Source: Apostichopus japonicus
Taxonomy: Eukaryota > Echinodermata > Holothuroidea > Aspidochirotida > Stichopodidae
Direction of reading: 5' to 3'
Length of the DNA stretch: 64,000 bases
Assembly (NCBI RefSeq): GCF_037975245.1
Contig: NC_092576.1
Location: forward strand, 14,650,611 to 14,714,610
Positions 50,815 through 62,789 of this stretch are shown here, piece by piece. Under the pieces are notes generated by a model that saw only the letters and a program-made list of their open reading frames with translations, did no database searches and was not told the origin of the DNA. The position numbers and the translations under genes are program-made. Numbering within the stretch: the first letter of the stretch is position 1; each line of letters starts with the position of its first letter.

Positions 50815-52270
50815 ACAGCTTGTTTCGGCCCTACAGTCCTGTGTGCATGATACTACGGATTTCATCCGGAAAATTGGGGAAATAAAAATCTTCCCCCATC
50901 TATTCTGTTAGTTACCTTGGATGCGTCTTCGCTATACACAAATATCCCTAACGAAGAGGGCATTTCGGCCTGCATAAATGCATTTAAACCGATACGTGGC
51001 AAAACCCCCACGAAGGAAGAATTGGCCGAATTGATGCAATTAATCTTTACCAGTAATAATCTGGTATTTGGCAACAAACACTCCATCTAAATTCATGTCC
51101 CCGCAATGGGTATCAAACTGGCACCGTCTTTTGCCAACATCTCTGTGGGAAACCTCGAGAAAGAATTTCTTTCTCGACAAAACTTGAAACCACACACGTG
51201 GTTACGTTTCATTGACGATATCTTCATGATATGGACCCATTGCGAGGAAACTTCTAATACTCTTCATTGATGACATAAACTCGTTTCATCTCACAATCAA
51301 GTTTACTACAGATTTTTCTGGATATAACGTTCACTTCCTGGACACCACTGTGACCCTACAAAATGGTTCACTCAAAACAGACTTGTTCAATAAACCCACG
51401 AAAAAGCACATATACCCTTTACCAACCAGTTGCCATCCAGGTGACTGTTCCAGAAATATTCCGTACAGTCAAGCGTTGCGCATTCGATGCATTTGCTCCT
51501 CTGAAGTCGATTTTGATTCCCACACTAAAGAACTGTAACAACACCTCCTAAACAGACAGTATTTTCGGGGTACTATTTGAAATGACATCAAAAAGGCCAA
51601 AAGCAAACCCCGTACCGAAACATTGACGTACAAAACTCGTCAAACCAGTTCCAAAAGGGGTACCAATAGTTACTGCATTCCACTATGGTCTCCCACCACT
51701 GACTAATATCTTTCAGAAGAATTTTCTCACAACTACCTGTCATCGCATTTAAAAGACCCAGTAACCTACGGGATAATTTAGTTCGGGCATCTTTTCAGGA
51801 TGACACCCCATTATAGGAAAACAAAACAGAAACTACAGGATCATCGCCCTGTACGTAACATTGGAAAAAGGGGTAAATTGTCGATTCGACTGGGGCCTTT
51901 TAGTGCAATCGAACCAAATTTGGCATAAAATAAACTGCCTATCATGTCATTTTCCTCATCTAATGCAATATTTGCAACTTACAATACGTTGGAGAGTCAA
52001 AAAAGCACTCTAAGAATGAGAATATCACAACATAGATCGGCGATCAAGACAAAAAAAGATCAACCAACCTGTTGCAAATCACTTCAATCTCCAAAATCAT
52101 TCAATTGAGAATTTGCGTATTATTGCCATTGACCAAAACGATTCTTGGACAGATGAATCTAGAAAAGGAAAATGAAATTTCTGGGAACTAAACCTAATGA
52201 CCACGCCACCATTCGGTTTAAACATCAGAAACGATTTGCCTTCCCAGATGATCCAAAACAATTCCTATAA
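50815..52270 (+). pseudogene. Penelope-like element with RT and GIY-YIG remnants
   Basis: Reads TLDASSLYTNIPNEEGI, then MGIKLAPSFANISVGNLEKE and LRFIDDIFMIW, the Penelope RT motifs including the Asp-Asp pair. Further on, about 51,940-52,200 carries CNLQYVGES-like and SIENLRIIAIDQND GIY-YIG endonuclease segments. Several stops and frameshifts separate the pieces. It is on the same strand as the LRR genes and differs from the remnant at 34,486, so it was a separate insertion. Confidence 0.8.
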
Positions 52271-52620
52271 AATTACGACGGAATCGGATTAAAATAATCC
52301 GACACGGATTAAAATAATCCGATTTTCCCCAAACTTCTGCTAAATCCAGCAAAAATCAGTAGGTCGCTTTGACTTCACAACCATGCCGAGACTCTTCTAT
52401 ATAAAATAGTTTCAATTCCTGCTACTCCTTGTCACCTATCCCCACATATTTTATAACAAATTTTTAAATTAAAAAATTAAACCAATTATTACCTATAGCA
52501 GTATCTGCCTCCTTAGTTGTAATTAATCCCAAATTTTCCAATTGAACATTGTTAATAATAAAGCCCTTAGAATTGTTTGCGTTTTTCTCATATGGATTTT
52601 ATAAAAAAAAAAAACAGATG
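52271..52620. other. No gene; short CGGATTAAAATAATCCG inverted repeats
   Basis: Two adjacent CGGATTAAAATAATCCG palindromes at about 52,281-52,322 follow the Penelope-like remnant. The rest is AT-rich. Confidence 0.6.
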
Positions 52621-52624
52621 AATT

Positions 52625-53410
52625 CTAACTATGCTATGTTTGATTATGGCAAACCATATGATAATATTATGCTATATTTGCTGTGCTATACTGTATAACT
52701 TGTGTTATAAATGTTATGCTAAATCATATTACGCTATGTTGCGTTATGTTATGACATACCATATTATAATATAATGCTATATTGGCTATGCTATACTGTA
52801 TAACTTATGTTATAAATGTTATGCTACACCATATTATGCTATGTTGCGTTATGTTATGACATACCATATTATAATATTATATCCTATATTTGCTATGCTA
52901 TACTGTAGAACTGATGTTATTAATGTTATGCTACACCATATTATGCTATGCTGTGTTATGTTATGACATACCATATTATAATATTATATGCTATATTTGC
53001 TATGCTATACTGTATAACTTATGTTATAAATGTTATGCTACACCATATTATGCTATGCTGTGTTATGTTATGACATACCATATTATAATATTATGCTATA
53101 TTTGCTGTGCTATACTGTATAACTTATGTTATAAATGTTTTGCTACGCCATATTATGCTATGCTGTGTTATGTTATGACATACCATAATATAATATTATG
53201 CTATATTTGCTGTGCTATACTGTATAAATGTTATGCTACACCATAGTATGCTGTGTTATGTTATGACATACCATAATATAATATTATGCTATATTTGCTA
53301 TGCTACGCTGTATAACTTATGTTATAAATGTTTTGCTACACCATATTATGCTATATTTGTTATGTTGTACTATATAACTTATGATATAAATGTTATGCTA
53401 AACAATATTA
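52625..53410 (+). repeat. Minisatellite, period about 107 bp, derived from the LRR 3' flank
   Basis: About seven units of TGCTACACCATATTATGCTA, TGTTATGACATACC, ATACTGTATAACTTATG, TTATAAATGTT. One unit of the same motif occurs in single copy after LRR copies 1 (33,420-33,550) and 2 (42,905-43,040). The long C/Y/M-rich frames across it are artefacts. Confidence 0.9.
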
Positions 53411-53479
53411 TGTTTTGTGGTGCTTTCTTTGTATGTTTTCAATAACCAAATCCAGGTTCTCTTGGGTTTTGAGAGAATG

Positions 53480-53950
53480 TCTCCCGGTTCCGCTTACGTT
53501 TTAATAATCACACAAAAGCTATTCGTGATAATTTTGCAGGGTTCTCAGTTTCCGAACATTTCAATCTTCATAGTCATTCTCTCAAAAGCCTAAAATGTAT
53601 TTTTATTGCCTCGAACACAAATCCGGTCCTGAGCGTAAACGTAAAGAAATCGATTGGATCTTTCGTATTAAGTTTCACATCACCGGCCTCAACAAAGACC
53701 TGGGACCCCAATAATTCTATCATTCTATCAGTTCTACAAACATATGTAATCCGTTCTTTGCTCCTTAATCCGCTTCCTGTATAGTCATGGTTTACTATTT
53801 GGTTCTAATTCCATCAATGCAACTGCACTTATCTAGCGTCATACTTTCATTGTGTGTTATATTTTTTACTTTTCATTCGACTGTCATATATTGCTGACGA
53901 AGATCCCAGGGGGACCGAAAATTCCAATATATTTTCTAAAACATTACTCC
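53480..53950 (+). pseudogene. Penelope-like element 3' end with hammerhead-like 3' UTR
   Basis: Fragments SEHFNLHSHSL and ERKRKEIDWIFRIKFH followed by TGLNKDLGPQ match the C-terminal end of Penelope-like endonuclease ORFs (HFN..HS, R.KE..WI, G.N). About 170 bases on, CTGACGA ... CGAAAA around 53,892-53,925 resembles the hammerhead core found in these elements' ends, but stem II pairing is imperfect. Frames are broken. Confidence 0.6.
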
Positions 53951-54035
53951 TTATTTGTCAATTGTGAGTCATATCTTATTTTTCTTGTTTTCTTTATTAT
54001 TATTTTCATTTTGGAGTTAACGTGGATTTTCGTTT

Positions 54036-54146
54036 TGATATATATATATATAAATATATATGTATATATATATATTTAATTATTTCTTAATATATTTTAT
54101 ATGTATATATATAATATATATATATATTATATGTAAATATATTTTA

Positions 54147-54196
<50 letters not shown>

Positions 54197-54200
54197 GTAT
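54036..54200. repeat. AT-rich compound microsatellite
   Basis: TATATA and TTTTATAT arrays. Confidence 0.95.
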
Positions 54201-54940
54201 TACATATTACATATGATATGACGTACATATCGCGAACGTTACAGCCTGCCATGCCCAGTTGGTATACGTATAGCGTTGCACATAATATACTCTCACACTC
54301 AAACCACAGTTCATAAACTGTTCTTCGAAATCGCTGGAAAAAAAAATTCACGGATCAAATTAACAGTAAAAGGAAACTTGAAAAGTATTCGGAACACCGA
54401 AAGATGAAACTTGGCGGAATCGATGTCAAAGCAGATTATAGTACCGAGAAGCTTAGGCTTCGCAGAACTGTCCGATTTTAATCGTTAGGGAAGCCTACAT
54501 GCGCACATTCGCGTTGGAGCTGGATAGCGCGATGTTTAAACAACGAAGAGTCTGCTGTTAAAACTTATCTTGTGTCACACAAAGACCACGAAACCACCGA
54601 TCTACTACATATATGGCGGATTAAGGAGTTTTTGAAAACATATCTAATTTATAAGAAATTTAACCAAAATTTGAGGAAGAAATTAATCTATACAAACGCG
54701 GTTTTTGTTGTGATTACTGAAGGTACTGTACGGAGCGTGGGTTTTGTCGCAATCTGCATTAGCGTAGATGACGTCACGTTCTGTACTGTTCATATCATAT
54801 TGGAAATGTCCATCCTTAACGTTTAAAAAATCATTTCTCTGTCAAACGCAACATTGGCGTTCTCATAACTTCACAACATGTTTGTAAAATTATTTATCAT
54901 ATTTTAAGGTAACTTCTTGGGCCACCAGACAATCCTTTAA
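54201..54940. other. Unrecognised segment with a 50-codon open stretch
   Basis: Around 54,325-54,480 (+) a frame reads RNRWKKKFTDQINSKRKLE then KYSEHRKMKLGGIDVKADYS, lysine-rich and coherent, ending in TAA. It has no start signal and I do not recognise it. It may be a retroelement N-terminal piece, given the remnants just upstream. Confidence 0.25.
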
Positions 54941-55305
54941 AGTGTTTGGAAGTTCTATCCCTCGTCTTATACACAAACAACAATTACATGCAGGGCACCG
55001 TGAGTTAACAAAGAAAGATGGAGATAAGGCAACGAAATCCCTTTTTCTTCTGTAGTGAATGTGATCACACAAAGTGCACAACATTCGACAAATTTTCGAG
55101 AACTTCAAGAAGAGGAATTTTTTTAAATAATCTTGGAAAAACAATTCAACTTAGCAGAAGTACTCACTCTGCAATACAAATAAACATAGCTTTGATGTTT
55201 TAGTTACATATGACGTCACATATTGTTGCAAATTGTAGGTTTGCTAATAAAAGGATTTGATCAGATTTGTATCTTTCTTAAATGTTTTGATCTACATCTG
55301 TTATA
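54941..55305. repeat. Segmental duplication block, unit 3/4 boundary
   Basis: Matches 47,500-47,840 (ACAAACAACAATTACATGCA, GTGACGTCACA-type landmark, AATAAAAGGATTTG). It is cut by a LINE at 55,306. Confidence 0.75.
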
Positions 55306-56677
55306 TTCTATAGCGCCTTATCCAATCAGAAATTACTCAAAGGCGCTTTACAGTAAAATACATACAAACATGATATACAAATATATAAATCGATAATATA
55401 AGGTATAAAAAGGGGAGGAAATTTGTTATATACAATCTGAAAATAAATTGTATAAAAACTGCAAATGGAAAATCGAAAATTATACAAACAAAATCTTAAA
55501 ATTTAAAATATATAAAAATGTGAACAATTTTAAATTTTAAAAGCGCTATAAATGCAAAATGGAAATGCGTTGTAATAATGTGACAGTATAAATAGTATAG
55601 AAAGCACGGTTAATGGAATACAGATCTAAATAGAAAGGTTTTTGACTAGTTTTTTAAATTCATCTATATTTTTGGCACATTTAGCTTCCTCCGTTAAACT
55701 GTTCCATAATGTCGCAGATGAGTAATCGAAACGCCTGTTACCGTATGTAGAAGTTTTAATGACAGGTTTGGTAAGTAAGGACTTGGATTTTGAGCGTAGA
55801 GATCGAGTAGGCTTGTATTTATGAATTAATTCAGAGCGGTAGATAGGGGCTAAACCATTAAGTGACTTATATGTATATAACAGAATCTTATAATTGAGCC
55901 TGCAATGAATAGGCAACCAATGTAAGTCACGTAATACAGGTGTAATATGCTCATGTCTACGAGTGCGACTTACAAGCCGTGCAGCGCGATTCTGAACTCG
56001 CTGAAGGCGATCGGTCAGCTAATGAGGCAGGCCATATATCAGGACATTGCAGTAATCCAGTTTGGATGTCACAAGGGCATGGATTAAAGTCTTACACGCA
56101 TCATCTGAGATATACCTTCTAATTTTGCCAATATTTCGGATCTGCCAATAACAGGACTTACAGATAGAGTCAACTTGATTATCCATGGTAAGATTGTGAT
56201 CAAGATATACACCTAAATTCTTTACTTTAGGAACTGAACATATGGTGTTAGGTCCCATATTTATATACAAGACTTGAATAGCATTACCCTGAAATTTTGG
56301 TGAAAATACAATGAACTCAGTTTTGTCTTGATTAAGTTTCAAACAATTTACCCGCATCCACCTGACTATATCTGAAAGGCATGCTTGGAGCTTTAATGAT
56401 ACGTCATTCCAGGACTCAAGGGCACCAAAATGCAAATACAATTGCGTATCATCAGCATAACAGTGATAGTTGATGTTATGGCGCTGAATTATTTCTCCAA
56501 CTGGACGGGTAAACATACAATATATCAAAGGACCAAGTACAGATCCTTGTGGCACCCCAAACCTTAGCTGTTTCTCATCAGATATAACATTATCAATTTG
56601 TATACATTGCACTCTGTCCCTAAAATAAGACTTAAACCATTTTAATGAGTTTGACGCAATTCCAAAAGTATGTTGGA
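55306..56677 (-). mobile_element. 5'-truncated CR1/L2-like LINE with RT C-terminal half
   Basis: Minus-strand frame from about 56,670 to 55,626 reads FGIASNSLKWFKSYF, FGVPQGSVLGPLIY, YADDTQLY (the RT catalytic box) and KTEFIVFSPKF, then C-terminal RVQNRAARL, LHWLPIHCRLNYKILLYTYK and FDYSSATLWNSL. One TAG (about 56,019) is the only interruption, so the insertion is young. The 3' UTR includes AAAGCGCCTTTGAGTAATTT and GGCGCTATAGAAT, typical of CR1/L2-group ends. It lacks the endonuclease domain. It replaced about 575 bases present at the equivalent place in unit 3 (47,845-48,420). Confidence 0.85.
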
Positions 56678-57157
56678 GACGATTATAGCCACAGTGTTTC
56701 TACTGGTGTGAATGCGTATTAATGGCTTAAAGCGGAATTTTTGTGGTGTATTGATCTTTAATAATTTTTACATATGTCTGTCATACTACTTGCAACACTT
56801 TCAGTTCCGGGAGGGGGGGAATCCATTTTGGCTCAAAGAAGTGGTAGTTCTGTGTACTTTGTCAACTTTAAAGCACCAGGACAGCTCTAATTTTGCAGTA
56901 TTAACGAGTTCTTACTAATCACTCTCATCTTTCGTCATTGCCATCATCATTTTATCATCGCCGGCGTCGTGGTCTTCGCAGTCATCGTTGTTTTTCTTTC
57001 TTAACTTCAAAGAAGACGACGGATCATTTGTCATTTGCTTAAATCAGTTTATGAATGCTTAAACAAATCAACACATGCAACAAATGTTTCCCTTTTCATC
57101 ACCATACAGATATCCTCTTCGCTCTAACCCGGACACGAGCACTGTAGTTATTTGACC
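56678..57157. repeat. Segmental duplication block D remainder upstream of LRR copy 4
   Basis: From ATTATAGCCACAGTG onward it parallels 40,902-41,368 and 48,422-48,900, including a decayed version of the hydrophobic ORF and the acceptor ACCATACAG at 57,109. Confidence 0.8.
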
Positions 57158-58573
57158 ATGAAAGGGTATTGCATTTACATCCTGGTCTTGGCGACGTTTG
57201 CATATTGCCTAGAAACTTGCCCAAAGGAATGCTATTGTCCTGGATGGCGTATCTTTCAGTGTGATGGAAATCTCATGAACATCACCAAATTCCCTGTGTT
57301 AGAACACTTGGATGTGGGAAACCTTATAATTGTCAACACCGATATTTCAAGTTTAACGAGTGGAGAAGTCATTCTGCCTTTTTTCCCAAACCTAATAGCC
57401 TTTGCTCTGAAATTCTGCAACATTAGATCAATCAATAATTTAATTTTCAATGCCACGCGAGAAGTTGAACATTTGTGCATAGCTCACAACTATCTCACAT
57501 CGGTGCCTGTTGAAAGTTTTTAAGTTCTTACGCAATTGACCTACCTTGACCTAAGTGGAAACATGATAACTCAAGTGGAGGCCTTCTCGTTTTCGTGCTG
57601 TGATAAACTGATGTTTATTCAACTTCGCGAAAATTTGATAACGAATGCACGCTATAATGCTACTGACGGACTGGTTGAACTTCAGACGTTACATTTGTCG
57701 AACAACGTATTCGAAAGTTTTCCATTTCCGACAGAAATCGAGAGTACTCTCTTTGTTAAAAGTCTATATTTAGCATCAAATAACATTTTGAAATTAAACG
57801 TTGCGGTTCCAACCAAATTCCCAACTTGTTCGCATCTCGATTTATCAAGTAATTATTTAAGTGCGTTAGACGACTACGGATTGCACGGTTTCCTTCATCT
57901 GGAAACGCTGAGAGCTCCCAAAAATAATATTTCTTTCGTTGGAAAATCTCTTTTCGGAGACGAACCACATGGCCTTCAGGCGTTAGTTTTGCACGAAAAT
58001 GACATACGTGAGATACCATCGATGCTCTTGACCAGACTACCCAACCTAACGACTCTTTCACTTGCAAAGAACAACGTTTCTAATATCCACAAATTTGCTT
58101 TGGAGCATAATTCTTACTTGAAGTACATCAATCTAGATGAGAATAATATTCATACGTGTTCGCAATTGGCGTTAGTTGGTTTGGATAATCTTGACACCCT
58201 GCATATTTCTTTCAACAAGTTATCTTTCCTACCGATCGATTTTTTCCAGGTTAATCATGATTTTGGACTTTATTTACGTGGGAACAATTGGGGATGTGAC
58301 TGCTCAATGTAATTTCTATATCATTGGTTTCAAAAGACAAAGTTTTTCCATTACCCTGTGGACTGTAACACACCATTAGAATTGAAAGGTAAGAACTTAT
58401 TGGAGTTAGAATTAAAAGATTTTTGTACCGACGATGATTTTTCCACGCAATCTATGGCCACTACTACGGTGCTAAATGTGTTGCAGACTGAATTGATTGG
58501 CATATTATTTATATTATTGGTTATTGTAACAATTAGTTTGTGCCTCTTCAAATTATCTTCTCGAAACAACTGA
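57158..58573 (+). pseudogene. LRR transmembrane protein, copy 4, two nonsense codons
   Basis: A full-length homologue in one frame from ATG 57,158 to TGA 58,573. It is broken by TAA at 57,521 (codon 122, CAA in copies 1-3) and TAA at 58,310 (codon 385, AAA in copies 1-3). There are no frameshifts. The signal peptide has AYCLETC where others read NCLEPC. The ectodomain keeps the LRR framework, and the end matches copy 3 (ELIGILF, tail KLSSRNN) with a further short linker deletion. Truncated products would be a 121-residue secreted stub. It may still serve as a donor in gene conversion, since copy 3 shares its 3' half. Confidence 0.88.
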
Positions 58574-59066
<493 letters not shown>

Positions 59067-59409
59067 TAGGTTCCTGTTTGTTTTTCATCATCTAGAACTG
59101 AATCCTCCTGACCATCTCCTTTGTTATAAATATTTCTCATTTCTTCGTATTCCAATTTTCTCTTCTTCTGGAATGGTTTCTCTAAACACCTTTTTCTCTT
59201 GACGTCATGGATGATGTTGTCCCTTGATAGAGAGCATTTAAGAAATAAAACCAAATATTTATACTTTCAAAACAACCAACCGAGATTTCCAATGTACACT
59301 TTACAAACGAATATGGTTTCTTAAAGTTCACGTTTGGCAGAGGTCAAGGTAAATGCATGTACTTTTCAATGTTTGCCCCTACTTTGATCCAAGGTTGCCA
59401 ATTGTCGAC
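59067..59409. other. Unrecognised; charged minus-strand frame
   Basis: A minus-strand frame (59,254 into the AT array) reads SRDNIIHDVKRKRCLEKPFQ then KKRKLEYEEMRNIYNKGDGQ, rich in Lys and Glu. It could be part of the retroelement that follows. No family recognised. Confidence 0.2.
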
Positions 59410-60115
59410 CCATCTCAGAAATTGAGTGCAACTATCTTCCTAAGACTGGATTCGCTTGCAATAGTGCAGTTCGTATTTTGAATCAGCCAAATTCGAATTC
59501 TAAAAATAGGGAGCAAGTCTACTAAATTTGTCATGAGGCCAAACTTTATTAGCCAAGATCTTGACAAGACTTCCTTTATTTTGACATATTTGCGGATTGA
59601 TGTGAGTAGCTGATGGATCCTGTCCGGTGAAGGCAGACCTTGCATTCTGTGAGGACTGTCAGTTCACGATACATTCCAGATTCTCGTGAATGTTGTGTTT
59701 GTATAACTTCTTCCTGCTCTAAATTATTACAGACCAACATATCGTCAAGTTACATGAGCCGTTACACATCTTTGACCACAGGTTTCTGCCACCCTATTGA
59801 GACCCTTTGTGATGTGGACAGCCCAAATGGTAGGGCAACTTCATAAAATCTTGCATGAATCTTTTCTTGAAGGTGATGAATATTTTACTGGTTTTTTATC
59901 TGAATGTGAAGATATCCGTCTTTGAAAACCACCGTCGAGGACCACTTGCTCTGTTTGAGTGTGCAATGGTCATTGGTAATGTCTCTGTGCTATATCTATT
60001 CGATTTCATTAAAATCTTAATTTGTTTCAAATTGACAAGAACTTGTCTTTCTTTGGTAACATGAAAAAAACATAGAAGAAAGAGTCCCGTTACATATTTT
60101 GAGTCCGAAGTATGA
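59410..60115 (-). pseudogene. Degraded DIRS-like reverse transcriptase fragment
   Basis: Minus-strand pieces in succession: RQVLVNLKQIKILMKSNRYS then RRWFSKTDIFTF (compare the RPVLNLKxLNxF ... W..K.DL.DAY start of DIRS-type RTs), ITFKKRFMQDFMKLPYHLG (the LPFGL box) and LDDMLVCNNLEQEEV (the catalytic DD box). They lie in the order expected of an RT but in different frames with many stops. The family call rests on motif order only. Confidence 0.4.
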
Positions 60116-62789
60116 GCCATGTGTATAGTCTTATGAGGTTGACGTAATTATTGTCTTGTTATGACATTAAATGTTGATCATTCAAATCTTACTGCAAAAT
60201 TCAGGGATATATGTTTTTAAATTTTGATCGTGTTTTCCCAATGACGTAATCGAGAGGAATAGCCCTTGTGTGGACGGGTTTTCCTTAGAAGAAACTTAAA
60301 AACAAAGTTTTGCCAACTATGTTCAATGTTAATCGATGGAGGGTGTGGGTGCTGGTAGCAGGAGGGAGTTACAGTGTAAAGTAATGATATTGAAGAAAAT
60401 GTCCTTGCTATGACTAAGTTATTCTTTAATTATGACTACTTGCGCATTGATATTATACATGGGGGATTGGTGGGGTAGGGTATAGTTGTGTTTTCAAGTT
60501 GTGTTTGTGTCTTCTAGTTGCATTTGTGTTTTCATGTTAGAATGTTAAAGAAATAAAAATGTTCTAAATGGTGGAAGACATTGGAATAGTTTTATCAACA
60601 AAACAATACCATTGAATGGAGGCTGATGGAATGTATGAAGGTAGAGATAAGGGATGAATAAGTCATGTGATATCCAGTAAAGAAAGCATATAATATTGTA
60701 CATATGACAAGCTGACTTAATGAATATGACTACTTGTATATTAATGTGAGACATGGGTGGGTTTTTTTTTTGGTGGGGGGGGGGTGGTGGAGGTAAAGGA
60801 GGGGTAGCGGTGGAATCTTAATTTTAATATCAAACTAAGTCAATGGGTAAGCTATTACAGGCGTTTAGTATTTAATCGTAAAAACTATCAGTCGAAAGTA
60901 ATATACTATGTCCAATATTTTACACGAAGTGTTTTAGAATTATTGCTATTAAGGAAGGTTTCATAATATCATGTGATCTATTTGAGGGAAGAAAATAGTT
61001 ATTCAAACTACTGATATCGAAATCACTGATGTTGCTTATTGAATGACAATAACATACTTTCGGTTATACAGAATACATTAAGGCTTGACGATCTTATCTA
61101 AATTAAACTTCATTTAATTATTGAACTTTTGATAAAGCTTAACTTTTTAAGGTACATATACAAATAAATATCTTTCCATTGTTTTTAACTTTCTTCATAC
61201 CAAACTTACCACATCTAATGATGAGATAATCATCAGAAGCGTCTTAATTTTCAGATCATCTGCAGATGATGATAACATATTGGAAGTTTTACAGCTGTTA
61301 ATTCTAATAAATATACAGGGGTATTTACACGAGACTTATGTAGAAGGTAGATTGATTAAAGCAGCATTTTGCGTCCTTTTCTAATATTTTTCTCAACCTC
61401 ACTGACTCCACTATGCCATAACGACATACATTACTAGCTGATCTATATAAATCTTACTTCAAATGGTGGCATAAAAGTTGAAAAATTTGCAACTTTCAAC
61501 TTTGTTTTTCTCCAAGATATTTTCCGTTGGGATCCCAATAAACCTCGCCCAAAATATGAATATTTAAACACTACGAACGTCATTGACCAATACGTTATAC
61601 AACACTATGCTTGATTTGTATACAGTCTATATTGCAGTTGTACCAGGGAGTTCCATAACAACTCCCTGGTTGTACCAACGCAAAGTCTTGAATCTATATT
61701 TAGCAACGGCTCATAACTAAACCCGCATCTCTGATTGGTTGAATTCAAACTAGTGGGTTTGGGGGAACTGTATGCTAGGGGGAACTGTAACACTTGTCTC
61801 ATTATCTGCAAATATCCTTAATTACTCGCTAATTAACGTTGTTGACAGGAAAAAACTTGGCTAATATCTTAGTTTGCTGTTTTGTGATTGATATATATAT
61901 ATATATATATAAAAAACTCGATGGACATGTCAAAAAATAGAAAACGGCGACCAAACGCAAAATGCTGCTTTGAATACAATATTGTGTAACTTCTTAAGAT
62001 TTCAATTTAGTTTACTAAAGTATGCGTGCCAAAAATGTCCTTGACAACAGTACAAGATCATTACGTACCATAATCAATTATGAGACTTAGGTTGCTCTGG
62101 TCATGAGTTATATTCCTATAACCCTGAAAACTGAATGTAATTGTGATCAGTCGCTTGATAGTATAATGATTAATACTTAAATAAAGCAGAAATGTCATCG
62201 TGTTTCATAAATAAGTAAGATACTAATTCGAAAATTGTTGTAACTGTTACATTTCCTTATCATTTTGACTTTTTATATCATATTACCTCATGTTTTGATT
62301 ACTATAGCTTTAGCTTTGCATTGTCTAGTTGTTTGTGCAGACTAACTAATGAAACATTTAAAGCAACAAATATACAAGTCAGAAAGAGAAATTACTGTAG
62401 TTACTTAAACTTTGTTTTCTATCTTTGTTATCAAATTCATTTCGTTAGAGCAAGGTAAAGGTGGGAGGGAATGGGATGGGGTGGGGAAGAAGGGGTGGGT
62501 TGGGGTGGGGAGTAGGCGGAAGGATGTAATACTGGAACTCAACATCCGTTCCTATGCCTCTAATACAATTTCAGTAGTCACTCATTAGTTTGTAACTTAA
62601 CATTCGTTAATTGGAAAAGATCGACACGACATTAGCGTTAATGATATACACCGGTAAATGGCTTCAAATGGTTATCACTTGACATTTATTCATTCTATCA
62701 ATTCCTGCGACACAGTTCACATTTAAAACATTTATGTTAATAGTTATCATAAGGTTATTACAATAATACAATGTTATGCTTTTTGTATA
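60116..62789. other. Intergenic, no supported gene
   Basis: AT-rich, with a G-rich run at 60,761-60,785 and another at 62,458-62,520, an AT array at 61,888-61,908 and one palindrome listed separately. Open frames are short and unrecognised. Confidence 0.6.
61643..61669. repeat. CCAGGGAGTT palindrome
   Basis: Arms CCAGGGAGTT / AACTCCCTGG around CCATAAC. It differs from the palindrome at 11,462 by a few bases, so this is a dispersed palindromic family. Confidence 0.6.

Noticed and set aside
52890-53445. Two Cys/Tyr/Met-rich frames of 77-118 codons
   Set aside because: They are readings of the 107-bp minisatellite; the composition follows the repeat.
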